A stretch of DNA of 39,604 nt from Acanthamoeba sp. SK_2022b (Eukaryota; Discosea; Longamoebia; Acanthamoebidae). The position numbers and the translations under genes are program-made. The stretch covers positions 1-39,604 of the forward strand of contig JANDJZ010000387.1 in assembly GCA_027943245.1 (NCBI GenBank). Direction: 5' to 3'. Below, piece by piece: positions 9,952 to 20,865 of the stretch (positions are counted from its first letter, which is position 1; every line of letters starts with the position of its first letter). Under the pieces are notes generated by a model. The model was not told the origin of the DNA, ran no database searches, and saw only the letters and a program-made list of their open reading frames with translations.

Positions 9952-12122
9952 TTAAGACAATGTCCACATAAGGAAAGCTACGGAGGAATGTGGAGCAGGC
10001 ATATCTCCTTTTGGTCTTTGTTCCCGCTGCAATCCTGCACGACTTGTGCTCCTCCTCGCTGCCGGGCACACAGAGGGTGTCTTGGTCCAGACTTGCTTGA
10101 AGATCTCGTCGAATGGCGCGCTGGGCCTCGCCGCAGCCAGCGTGCAGGCGCCCTTGGCGGCGTCGAAGCATCTTTGCTTCCTCCGCTCCTCGTCCACCTG
10201 CGGGCGCACGAGAACGAGTGAGGTCGTGTCGTGTGTCAGGGAAACAGAGTAAAGAGGCAGTCAGATGAAGGGAGAGGCGGTGGCCACCTGAAGCGGCCAG
10301 ATGAAGGGGAGGCGGTGGCCTGAGGTCAGCTGGGCGAGCTTTCCCTCGAACAGCGAGTCCCAGTCGGGCAGCTCGAGCGACCCGCCGCCGGTGACGACCA
10401 CGTCGCGCAGCTCGTCGAGGTCGACGCGGTTGAGCTCGGCCCCATTCTTGTGCCTGTGCATGCGCTTCAGGACCGACACAACGAGCGCCGCTGCCCTGTC
10501 GGCGGTCGTCGCGAACTCGCCCTCCCCCTCGTCCTCCTCCCCGTCCTCCCATTGGTCGGCTGGCTTCTCGGTCGGGGGCTTTGCCTCGAGGCACAGCGAA
10601 CAGACTCTTCCGTCCGGCGAGTCGTGCAGGCACTGGACGCACCGCACCGAGCCACACACCCTGGCAGGAAGAGGTGGGCGTGTGGACAGGCATGCGGGTG
10701 GTGAGCGGGGTGGGCGGATGGGTGGGTGGTAGAGCACGACCTCACCTGCAATGCCTACGTCGCACCAGCACGGTGAAGCTGCACAAGCACTCTGGGCATT
10801 GGAGAAAGTCGTCGCCATCATCGGCCCACAGCCCAGCACTGCCCCCCCCCCAATATTGAGCAACACAGATTTCAGCGACCCCGGGAGTCGCCGTACTTCG
10901 GTGCGATGGCGGCCGGGCTGGGGAGGTGTCCGATTGCGACGAATCTGCGCAGGAGCTTGCCCTGGTGCACGGGCGAGACCGAGATCACCTCGGCTCCCAC
11001 ATCGACCACCAAGCCGCTCTTCTTGCCGTACGATGCCAGCACCAGCACGCCCGAGTCCTGGCGGTGATGATGTGTGATGTATGACGGGTGATGATGTGAG
11101 CCTAATGGCTGCATGCTCCCAACCAATTGGGACAGGTGATGCATAGTTTTGAGGGGAAGGGGCGGTTTACCTCGGCGCAAATGAAGGGCGAATCAAAGAT
11201 CTGCAGCAAATGAGACAGCGCGTCCCACTCCTTGTTCCACGTGGGAGGCACGCAGAACACGACCGGTGCTGGCTTGAGGACCACGAGCCTGACGCAGCCC
11301 ACGCGAGTGTGAGCGTCCGAACACACAGACACACACGGCCAACAGCAGACACATCATAGTGGCGTTCCCGCACGCACCTGGCCTGGCAGTTTTTCAGCAT
11401 GTTCATGAGGCGATTCATGAGCGCCACCTTTCCTGCAAGGGAGAAGCAGATAATAGATAAAATAAAATAAAATAAAATAATAAAGAATTAGAACGGCTCC
11501 AAAATCAATTCAGGTGTAACTGGGCCCTGGAGCGAGAGAAACAGTCCCCACTAGAGACTTACCGCCCGAAACCAGCTTGATCACTCGATTTCCGCGCTTA
11601 GCGATGGCGCTCTCGCCAAAGTAGTACCTGAGCGTCGCGCGATAGTGCCATGCGTGGTCCTCTGAAGGAAAAGAAGGCGTCGGGGTTAGCTCACTTAGCA
11701 CTGTGGGGAAGCAGGAGCAGTGTACCGCGAACGTAGGCCATGACGGAACGATCGGAGTGCGTGACGTAGTTGTCGTGGTCCATGCTCGTCGTTATGCGCG
11801 CACACTTGACCGAATGGCTTCCGCAATCGAACGCCATCACCGTCGCATGCGTGTTCCTCTCGTAACTGCCACCGACAACACCAGGAGCGAGCGATCGACG
11901 TGAATTCCCGCAGCGACACAACACTGATGGCCGAGAGAGAGAGAGAGAGAGTGTGTGTTTTGGGGGGCTGGTTTACCTGGCACGCGTCTTCCAGCAGCCG
12001 TACCAGTCCTCGATCTCGGCGTTGGACGCGGGAGGCTCGCCGGTCGGTGACAAGGAGCCCCATCGGGCTTGATACTGCTGTTTCCACAGCTTGCCATCTT
12101 GCGCAATGTCGTACCACAGCTG

Positions 12123-12205
<83 letters not shown>

Positions 12206-12746
12206 AAGAGAGAGTGCATAGAACACACGTGAGTGAGCCATACCTTGGACACGAGCTGCAGTCGGCCAATCTCGGGCGGCGACAGGTAGCCGAAGATATG
12301 CAGGTAGACCTCGTACGGCAGGGCCAGCTCGCTGGCCAGCCGCAGCTTGTCCTCCCCTGCCATACCACCACACAGCGACGCACATATTTGAGCAGCTTGT
12401 ACAGCATCTCCTCTCCTCTGAGAGGGGCAGTGCGAGAGAGTGTGGAGTACCGATGGAGCGCTGTTCGTTGCGTTGAAGCTGGATGGCCTCGAGGTACTTC
12501 TCCACGAACTGCTTCACGTCTCCCTCGTCGATAGCGTCGTCCGACTGCGCGTAGACCTTGACCAGCTGTCGGTGTCGACAAAAAGAGGTCAACAGGCCGC
12601 CACGCAGGCGTACACGACAAGGGGTCGACAAGGGTAGAGATAGAAAGAATGCCTTGCGGTAGGTGGGCTTGTCGAGGTAGTCGTCGCGAGCGACCACCGC
12701 CCCGGTGTCCACCCGCTGGAACATCATCTGTGTGTATGGTGTGTAT

Positions 12747-12810
<64 letters not shown>

Positions 12811-14011
12811 CGCGCGCGCGACAACAAGTTGTTAGTCGCCCAAGGACATGCGTCGTGCTCCGGAGACAACAAAAGCGAGTGTGGCAACGCGCGTGCCTCG
12901 GTACGAAGGATGTACTTCACGCCCTCGATCACGGGCTCGCCCTCGTGATAGGTGTCGTGGTTGAAGATGACCGCCTGGCCCGTCTGCGGCGTCACCTTCC
13001 ACAGCAACTCCTTGGTGGCTTTCCATTGCCACATACCACAGGGGCAAAATCACAACAAGACACACCTGATCAGTACCAACTGTGGTCTTCAAGAAATAGA
13101 GTAGAAGCGCCACACCTTCTGAGCGAAAGTTGGTGCATCCGCCCTTGTAGTCATCGTTGAGGTAGATGACCACCGTGTAGATGGAGCTTTCGTCGAGCCT
13201 CGGCACCCACGGGCCATCCACATGGCCGCTTTGATGGTGATGACGATAACCCCCATCAGATTCCCTCGCACGAAGTGTGACGTTGGGGAAGGGAGGGAGG
13301 GGCAAGAGTGGCGAACGCACGAGAAATGGTCACCGGGCTTGTAGCGCACCACCTTGAGGCATTCGTTGAGGCGGAAAGGCCGCCACGTGCCCGCGTTGCC
13401 GAACCCTGGCCGCGGCCCCTCAATTACATTTTTGTTTACAAGCCAAGAACAGCCTCATGGGGGGGGGGGGCGGTGGCCATACCGATGGGGCGGACGCGAA
13501 GGACGTCGTCGCGCGTGAGGCCGGGCTTGATTCGCTGCCACAGCTCGTGTGCCAGCTGCTCGTCCATCACGAGCAGCCGATCGCCGCCCCTGTACTCGCT
13601 CGCGAACAACCGCCCCAGCTTCTCCCACCCTCCACCGCCGCCCTTCGCAGTTGGGGTGGCCTCCTCGCTGTCGCTCGCGCCTGCAGCACGCTCGGCTGCG
13701 TTGATGAGGCTGGCGCACTCGTCCGGCGTGAGCAGGTCGCCGAGGATGAAGCACCGCCCATGCTGGCCGCCTCCCAAGTCGACCTCTTGCCGCACCAGGC
13801 GCCGCTGGTGCTTGCCTTTCTGCCGCAGAGGCTGCCTGGCCTCTGCTTGGGAGAGCGGCGGAGCGACGAGCGGCTTGGAGGCAAGACGCGTGAAGCAAGG
13901 TGCGTCGGGCTGCCTCGGTGCCGGCACCATGGGCGCGACTTTCACCTCCACAACTGTCCCACTCAGACCTCCCCCTTCCTCCTTCTCCACAACCTGCTCC
14001 ACTTGCTGCAT
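9952..14011 (-). CDS. Prolyl-4-hydroxylase-like dioxygenase / F-box / actin-like fold with FYVE finger, fusion protein
   Basis: Sixteen exons join in phase to 859 residues: 14011-13483, 13405-13321, 13228-13116, 13018-12897, 12727-12653, 12565-12451, 12356-12244, 12119-11977, 11865-11726, 11661-11563, 11432-11378, 11288-11171, 11057-10897, 10838-10746, 10660-10288, 10197-9952. Residues about 70-290 are a 2-oxoglutarate/Fe(II) dioxygenase with iron ligands H207 and D209 (HVD), distal H267 (YHEGEPV) and K277 for 2-oxoglutarate. Residues about 355-400 are an F-box (LPYEVYLHIFGYLSPPEI, then LWKQQY). From 430 an actin-like ATPase fold begins: VMAFDCGSHSV (phosphate 1, D445), SGLVVDVGAEV (phosphate 2, D588), DVVVTGGGSLELP (adenosine motif, 745-748). 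Between the last two sits a FYVE finger (627-677) with WADD, RRRHCR and four CX2C pairs. Two of the introns are best read as GC-AG. The domains are seen; substrate and partners are unknown. Confidence 0.85.
9962..10030 (-). repeat. Upstream segment shared by the two methyltransferase copies (copy 1)
   Basis: On the minus strand this roughly 69-bp stretch matches 20798-20865, including identical CTGCTCCACATTCCTCCG and ACCAAAAGG blocks. It precedes each methyltransferase ATG by a similar distance, about 120-140 nt. Here it also encodes the last 26 or so residues of the fusion protein. Confidence 0.75.
12124..12204. repeat. GT/CA microsatellite in the F-box intron of the fusion gene
   Basis: About 40 TG units on the plus strand, CA in the sense strand. 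On the sense strand the repeat runs to within a few bases of the acceptor ATGCAG. Confidence 0.95.
12749..12820. repeat. GT/CA microsatellite followed by a CG run in a fusion-gene intron
   Basis: About 26 GT units then about nine CG units on the plus strand, in the intron between the dioxygenase exon ending at 12897 and the exon starting at 12727. The CG run can adopt Z-DNA, as can GT/CA. Confidence 0.92.
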
Positions 14012-14125
14012 TACCACTCCACTACGACAACAAAGTGCGAGCGCGTGACTGCGATTCAAGGTATAGATGCCAGGCACACATTGCCCGAGCTGAAGGAATG
14101 CCAGGCACGCTCCAACATTTTCTGC

Positions 14126-17100
14126 TTACATTCTCAGGAATCGAAGCCTGGCGATGTTGGCGTAGTTGGCGAGAGCCTCCCCGCCGCCCAGCATGCGACC
14201 GTTGTTGGTGTAGGCCGTGAAGTGGTCCATGCTGGTCATGTTCATCAAGAGAGGGCCCCCTCCCTCCTCGTGGCCGCCTTCCTCCATGTGGTAGCCGTCG
14301 TCGCATAGCACGATCGCGTAGCGGCAGTCCTGGTCGAGGCGCACCTTGGCCGCCGTGGACCAGTTCCACACGTCCCACCGATACTCGCTGTTCTGGGGCA
14401 TCGCCAACACCTGCCTGCTCTCCCACCGCTCGGCGCGCTCGCCCGTCGCGACCGGTAACCGGTAGACGACGAGCCACTTGAGCGCGCACGCGATGCCCGT
14501 GTTGCGCGTGGCGGCGCCGTTGCTGTAGAGCGCCTGCACGGCGTAGGTGCCGCTCTGCTGGGGCCTGAAATTGTCCAGCTTGCAATCGTGCATCGCATGC
14601 GCCATCACCACCGCCACGCGCCACAGTGAGCAGCAGCTCTCCCGGTCACCGTGTCTGTGTGCGCGAAAGGGAGGGGGCGGGTGGGCGTGGGTATACCCTG
14701 AGCCAGTGGTCCCGGTCTCCCCAGTAGCAGTAGAAGCTCGTCACGCCGTGTGGGCCCGCTTGGGCGTCGTGGTCCACGGCGTTGAGCATGCCGCCGTGGC
14801 CGCGCAGGTCGCGGGCCTCCACCAGCTGCACGTCGCCCGCATTCCGCTGGTGACCGACGGACCGCGACAGGCGAGACGTGAGCCCAGTCTCGAGGTGCAC
14901 CTGTCGCCATCATCGTCGCCCTCAGTATGATTGCCTTCCTTGTCATCAACATCATCGGCCACGTGTGCTCAGCCCCGAGTGGCCATCATGCATTCTCTGC
15001 GGGCCGTACCGATTGGGCCGAGTAGAAGTGGACATGGCCGTCTTCGCTCACGTCAGAGTCCACCCAGCCCGAGGCAACGCGCTCGGCTCGCAGCTCGCCG
15101 TCGCGGTACACGTTGAAAGCCAGCCCTACAAATGAAAATTTACAAATAATAATAAAAATAAATAAATAAATATAAATTGCGTTATAAAGCAAAGAGCAAA
15201 GCAAAGCAAAGCAAATACGAAGAGGGACGACATCAACGTACTAGGGTCAGCATCTTCATCAAGGCCACCTCGGATTTCCAGCTTCGCTCTCCCGTTGTTG
15301 TCCCTCAGTAGGGCGGTGATGACGGGCTCCCTGGGCGCGTAGTGAAGCGCCCTGTCGCCGCTGAGCAGCGTCATCTCGACTCGGGCGTCCTCGCCGTCGC
15401 CCATTGGCGCGAGGACGATCTCCCACTCGTTGACGTGCGGGGGCGACAGCAGGTCGGCCTCGCTCAGCCATTCCTCGGCCGCGTGATCGACCGACTTCCC
15501 ATTGACGGCGACTCGGGCCACGCGATAGGGAGAGCCCCCGACCGGGTCCGCCATCGCGCGCTCGACGCTGCCTTGACCCTCCTCGCGCAGCAGCACCGCC
15601 ACCGAGCGCGTGACCGCCTCCGGCCCGCGTGTAGTGGCGGTGGTGGCGGCGGAGACGGGGGGCTCGTCCGGGAGGGCCACCCGCACGCGCACCAGCTTGC
15701 CCCGATAGTCAAACGCCTGCAGGACGACCTCGCTCGCCCCGCCCAGCAGCGACCGACGCATCCACCGCGTCACAAACGGAGCAAACCGGATGCCACCGCC
15801 TCCTTAAATATCAACTCTTCGAGGTCAGCCTTGTGTGTGTTGGAGGCACGGGATCGCGTGGTGGCGGGGCCGGGGGGGGAGTTACCCGTGGGGCCGTCCC
15901 TGGTTTGCAGGCCAAAGACCACGTCGTGGACCATGGAGAGGTAGCCTGCCACGGACCACAGTTGACGCCTGCGCGCTCGATCGAGCGAGAGGTGAGTACC
16001 AGCGACGCTGTGATGGGCCACGGCGTGTGCGGTGTGACCGCGTGGTGGTGGGGTGTGGGCCAAGTCGACGATACCTGGAGTTGAGGACCGGGCCCGAGAG
16101 CGGTCCGGCGTCGACAAAGGTGTCGCCGGAGAGGAACTCCAGGTTCTCCATGTTGGACAGGTGGAGCGCCGACGCGCGCACGAGCGACCACACGCCGTGG
16201 TTGACCACCTTCCAGTTCGCCACCCTGACCGCGGCCCTCACCCACAGAGCTGCCACACGTGGCGGTGCACGTCAGTCGCGCTCGGCCATCGCGATCACGA
16301 CCTGTCGTGCAGTACCGGTGACAAAGGGCCAGATGGCGCTGTTGTGGTAGATGGGCACGCCGGGATGCTGCGGGTGGATGACCGCTGGGCCTCTCGGCGC
16401 GTGGGGATAGGTCGCCACCACTGCCTCGGCCCGTCGCCGGCTGGTTTCGTCGCTATCCTCCCCGGCGTCCATTACCAGCACGGCCAACGCAGATCCCAGC
16501 AAATCTGGGTTTAAACGCAATTAAATTTTCAATAATATAAATTGAATAATATTTAATTGATAATCTAAAATGTAAATAGATAAAAGGAGATGGGGGTACC
16601 GTAGTGACGAAGGACGGAGGGGTCGGTGAGTGGGCCCTTGGTGATGGCGTACATGCCTCGCCCGTCGCCTAAATCCACGTAGAACGTGTCGACGATGGCT
16701 TTCCGCAATGACCGCGCCCACTGCCGCCCCAAGACCGCTTGTCGTATCAGCAGGGGCAAACCAACCACTCACCCCCAGTCTAGTGCGATTGAACAAGAGG
16801 GCGGGGCTAGTCCTACTTGATCGTATTTGGCAGCGGCGGCGTGGTCCTGTCGTTGTTGCGACAGCGAGGCAGCAAGAGAGATGCAGGCGTAATGGGCCAC
16901 GTTGGTCGACAGCGACTTGGAGCCCGCAATGTAGGCGAGATCGTCCTTGGCCCACACCGGATAGGTCTGCTCCCTCCAATCCAAGAACGACATCTCTCCT
17001 CTTCGACACCTCGTTAGTCCACGCACACGCACACGCACACGCACACGCACACGCACACGCACACGCACACGCACACGCACACGCACACGCACACGCACAC

Positions 17101-17296
17101 GCACACTCAAGTACCTGTACAAGCCATCCTCGTGATCATAGACGATGGTGCGATCCACCTCGATGGTGTTGACGATGGCCGAGTGCGCTACCTCCGCGAA
17201 GCGCTCCCTTTCTGCACCGCGCAAGTATTTGAGAGCTTCACGCGCACCCAGGGCCCACGTCACTCGATCGCTTGAGACGGGATAGCTGCCGCCAGT

Positions 17297-17356
<60 letters not shown>

Positions 17357-18259
17357 CGTGCGCGCGAGGAACTCATACGTTAGCAGCCATCGGGGACTTA
17401 GCCTGGGCTGGGGGTACCCGGTGTCCTGTACGATGTGGAAGCCTTCAGAGCTCAATGAGCTGTGGGCGTGGGCAGCGGCGGGCTTGAGACGCGAGGTCTT
17501 GAACAAGAGCGAGTTCACCGTGCGCCGAGGGTCGACCGCAGCCAGCGAGAGAAGCGCGGCGTAGGCCGTGTCTCGAGTCCATACGTAGGGCCAGTTCTCG
17601 CCTGCGAGCTGTTAGTCAGTCGAGACGGACGGATCAGCAGGCAATTAAAAAACGAGGGGCTCAACCAGTCTCGTAGACGGGATCAACTCGCAAGGGCTGC
17701 CCGCCATTGAAGGCTCCGTCACGGATGGTTTCCACCGCACACTGCCGCAGGTCGTCCATTGCCATGGCGTACATCCCATCGAACAGTGCCGCGCCGCTCC
17801 TCACCTCCTGCCTTGTGCCCACAGCAGTCAAACATTAACAACGTGCAATTTCTTATTTATTTATGTATTTTATTTCTGTGTATTTGTAATTTCAATGAAT
17901 TTACACAAAATACACAAAAAATGAAATAATAATAAAATAATAATAATAAATGATGGCCGTACTGTGGGGTATCGTCCTGCTGCGACTGGGGCTGCACGTC
18001 CCGCCATTTGCCAACGCTGGGCGCCAGGTCTGCAGTGCTGAACGCTCGATAACTGCCAGCTATACAGCACAGCAAGGTAAGCGGTATGCTGCTACCTTCC
18101 CACGCAAGCTGAGCGCGTACCTGCGAGAGCCTGTACCCCTGCTGCCTGAGTGCCATTGCTGTGCACAAAACACTCCACACGGCTTGTGTAGTCAGGAGCC
18201 AACAGGGTGTTGACAGTCTCAGCCAAGGCCTGTGGCAAAACTGGTGGAGCTGTGGCCAT
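14126..18259 (-). CDS. Six-hairpin glycosidase-like protein with C-terminal beta domain
   Basis: Fourteen exons join in phase to 954 residues: 18259-18121, 18029-17963, 17811-17666, 17601-17418, 17297-17115, 17000-16817, 16720-16600, 16504-16316, 16249-16075, 15968-15886, 15802-15242, 15125-15010, 14900-14697, 14638-14126. The N-terminal half (about 90-490) reads as an (alpha/alpha)6 barrel: GENWPYVWTRDTAYAALLSL, then TGGSYPVSSDRVTWALGA, MSFLDWREQTYPVW, and IYHNSAIWPFVTGTA. These resemble bacterial (Bacteroidetes-like) MGH1/GH15-clan enzymes. The C-terminal half has beta-rich segments and DHDAQAGPHGVTSFYCYWGD. I see no signal peptide after the ATG at 18259. Likely role: hydrolysis of an unidentified glycan. 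The start ATG directly opens the conserved frame, and the gene starts 320 bp from the divergent GT8 gene. The family is sure at fold level only; the substrate is unknown. Confidence 0.8.
17019..17106. repeat. ACGCAC hexamer microsatellite in a glycosidase intron
   Basis: About fourteen tandem CACACG units on the plus strand, GTGTGC in the sense strand, fill the intron between the exon ending at 17115 and the exon starting at 17000. Confidence 0.93.
17299..17354. repeat. GT/CA microsatellite abutting a glycosidase acceptor
   Basis: About 27 TG units on the plus strand. In the sense strand the CA run itself forms the acceptor (CACACAG then GAC), with no separate pyrimidine tract. Confidence 0.93.
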
Positions 18260-18578
18260 TTTGGTTTTACGAAGTTTGGATTTTTTTGCCCAATTAATTG
18301 GGGCAAGTTTTCATTGCTGAAATGCCTACAACAGTCGGCGGACTGTCCTGTGAATTTGTCCTGTGGGTTTGCGATGAAAGCTGCCCCCCGCGTATGCTGA
18401 CTTAAGTCTCCAATCTCTTTTCAGACAAACCAGTGATCTGGGAAACAGCCAATCAGATGCTGAATAGAAAAAACGCGTGTATTCCTGCGGGAAAAAAGAA
18501 CCGCCAGAACTGTTGTTGCGCCACTGACGCACATGCGGACTGAAAACTTTGGTCGGGCAGCGGTTTGGTTGTGGAGTC
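18260..18578. promoter_or_regulatory. Divergent promoter region, glycosidase / GT8
   Basis: Spacer of 319 bp between two divergent start codons. CCAATTAATTGGGG at 18290-18303 is a palindromic CCAAT-type element close to the glycosidase start. No gene seen. Confidence 0.45.
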
Positions 18579-20766
18579 ATGCAGAGGGTGGTGTGGGCAC
18601 TCAGCTTGACCTGGTTGGCTCTCGTTTGTTTTTGGATCTTCACCTACTGTGCGTCTTTGCCCTCTCTTTAAATCAAATTATAAAATTATTTTTATTTCAT
18701 TTTTTAAAAATCTTTTTTAAATGTTCATTTTTAATTTTGTTTTTGATAAAAAAAGTTTTAAAGAGAAAGAGGAAGATTAGTCGTTGCGGCCGCGAGAGGA
18801 GGAGAAAGAAGATAACGAAAACGAAGCCTGCCCCACAAATAGTTTACAAGCGCTTCCCTTCCAGACGGGCGAAGTGGCAGCGAGGACGACGAAGACCTGG
18901 CTACGGGTGGTGTTAGCTTTCCTCTCAGCCTCAAGGGCAAATACAACGTCCACCGGGCGTGCCAAGCTCTGGTCTCCCTGACCCACAGTTCCATTCAACG
19001 TACGCCGCCTTCTCCTCGCTTGTGGCTCGATGGTCCAACCCCCGCCCAATCTTCTCGCGCGCTCAAACTCATGACGGGAGATGACGCGGAGCCAATAGCA
19101 ATACACAGGGTCAAGAAACGGAAGACGATCAACGTGGTAACGTCGGCCGACCAGAGCTACCTGCCGGGACTGATCGCCCTCATCAACTCCACCATCGTAC
19201 CTCTCCCGCCTGTCGCCCACCCCCCGGCAATCTCTCCCTCCCTCGCCTCTGCTCACGTTGGGCGACGCGGGGCGGCGAGGACTTTTACAGATACACACGA
19301 CCAATCCGGTGGCCTTTCACATCGTGGCCGACAACACGCCAGACAGCCACGCGCCACTGGAGTCACTTCTCGGCTCGCTCTTCCCGCGTGGCCGCTTTCC
19401 AGAGCAGAGCGTCAGCTTCAAGGCTCTCTCTCTCCCTCCCTCCTCTAAGCATTTATTATTATTTATTTTAAATATAATTTCAATAATAACAACAATAACA
19501 ATAATTAGGTTGTGGGGTTCGATGCGACGCACGTGAAGAAGTTGATCAAGGTCTACCCCGACCAGGACACGGACCCCAAGGTCCACGCCAACCCCAACAA
19601 CTTTGCTCGCTTCTACTTCCACACGATCTTCCCCGAGTGCGTGTGGACGCCCCCTCCCCGCCCAAACGCGAGCGCTCTCCCTCAACCGCCGCGTCTCTCT
19701 CTCTCTCGTCTCTCACACACGACGCGTTTGTGGCTTGCCCGCCAGGCTCTCGAAGGCGGTCTACATTGACCCGGACACAATCATGCTGGGCAACGTGGCG
19801 GAACTGGGCACCATCCTCGATCACCAGGTGAGCGGCTCATGCGCCAGCCTCTCTCTCTCTCCCTCTCCCGCTCTCTCCTCTTTCAGCGTGGTGGCGATAA
19901 ACGCAGCGCGGGTTGCTCAAGCCTTGTCCTGGGAGCGCAGGACGAGTTCTTGTATGCCGTGGCGCAGGGCATGCCGCATACCTACGCAGAGGCATTTGTG
20001 TGGAATGTACGTGCGCCTGTCTGCCTCTCTCTCTCTTTCACTCGTCATCGCACGCTCGTCTCGTGCCTCATTCAGTTCAAGTGAAGCGAAGCGGGCCCAC
20101 GCTCGAACTGAGGCCATTTTCTGACGCGTTGGATTTCAGGCGCCAATTGTACAGCAATCGTTCAACAAGAACGAGCCCTATTTCAACGCGGGTGTGGCGG
20201 TCATCGACTTTGACAAGTGGCGAAGCAGGAACATCACAGGTACAGGGTGGCATAGATTCATTTTCTTCGATCATATTGAATGAACGAGTGGTGGGTGGGT
20301 GACCGCAGGAGTGATCGAGTATTGGCTGAAGATGCACAAGGAGCAAAAGCTCTGGAATTGGGGCACGCAGCCACCACTCATGGCGGCCTTCTACCGCAAC
20401 TTCCACATGCTCGACAGCTCCTGGAACGTCCGCCATTTAGGTCAGTTTTGTCCCTCTCCTCTTTCCTCTCCCATTTTGATGCCTCTCTCTCTCTCTCTCT
20501 CTGGCTCGCTCCTGGTCTGAAAGTGGCGAGCAGGATCGAGAGGCTTTCGCCCAACGCTGGTGGAGTTTGTGCGAGCCAAGGTGTTGCACTGGAACGGTCC
20601 TAACAAGCCCTGGTCCGCCAAGTGCCGGCAAGACGACACCTGTTTCAGCCCGTGCTGGGCGGCGTTCTTCAATCAAGAGCGCGTCCGCCAAGCCCTCAGC
20701 CTCTCGCCCAAGCTCAGCTCGCGCTTCCCTCAGCTCTCTCGTGTGAGCGCGGTTTTGAGTCTCTAA
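18579..20766 (+). CDS. GT8-family glycosyltransferase, GLT8D1-like, type II membrane protein
   Basis: Ten exons give 415 residues: 18579-18648, 18865-18999, 19081-19196, 19291-19422, 19509-19636, 19746-19827, 19887-20006, 20140-20239, 20309-20440, 20534-20766. Residues about 4-24 (VVWALSLTWLALVCFWIFTY) are a signal anchor, so the enzyme should face the ER/Golgi lumen. The GT8 core shows NVVTSADQSYLPGL, FHIVADN, NFARFYFHTIFPE, the metal-binding DxD in VYIDPDTI (D202/D204), YFNAGVAVIDFDKWR, SSWNVRHLG and HWNGPNKPW (H357). Order and spacing match human GLT8D1. GT8 enzymes are retaining transferases using UDP-sugars; donor and acceptor here are unknown. The exon 3 acceptor (19080/19081) is chosen by phase and lacks a good pyrimidine tract. 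The intron after 19422 would be GC-AG. The protein ends with a short tail after WAAFFNQERV. Confidence 0.87.
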
Positions 20767-20797
20767 TGTAGGAGCACAACTGCGTGCTGGTAGGTTG

Positions 20798-20865
20798 GCA
20801 GCGGTAGAACTACCAAAAGGGGATATGGCTGCTCCACATTCCTCCGTTGCTTACCTTATGCTGAC
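20798..20865 (+). repeat. Upstream segment shared by the two methyltransferase copies (copy 2)
   Basis: Matches the minus strand of 9962-10030, with the same CTGCTCCACATTCCTCCG block, 140-200 nt before the copy 2 ATG. It begins 31 bp after the GT8 stop and here is not coding. Confidence 0.75.

Noticed and set aside
12091..12534. Long Val-Cys or His-Thr repeat frames over GT/CA arrays here and at 24.2-24.9, 36.3-37.3 and 37.6-38.2 kb
   Set aside because: They are microsatellites in introns. Spliced exons on either side join in phase and match known families without them.
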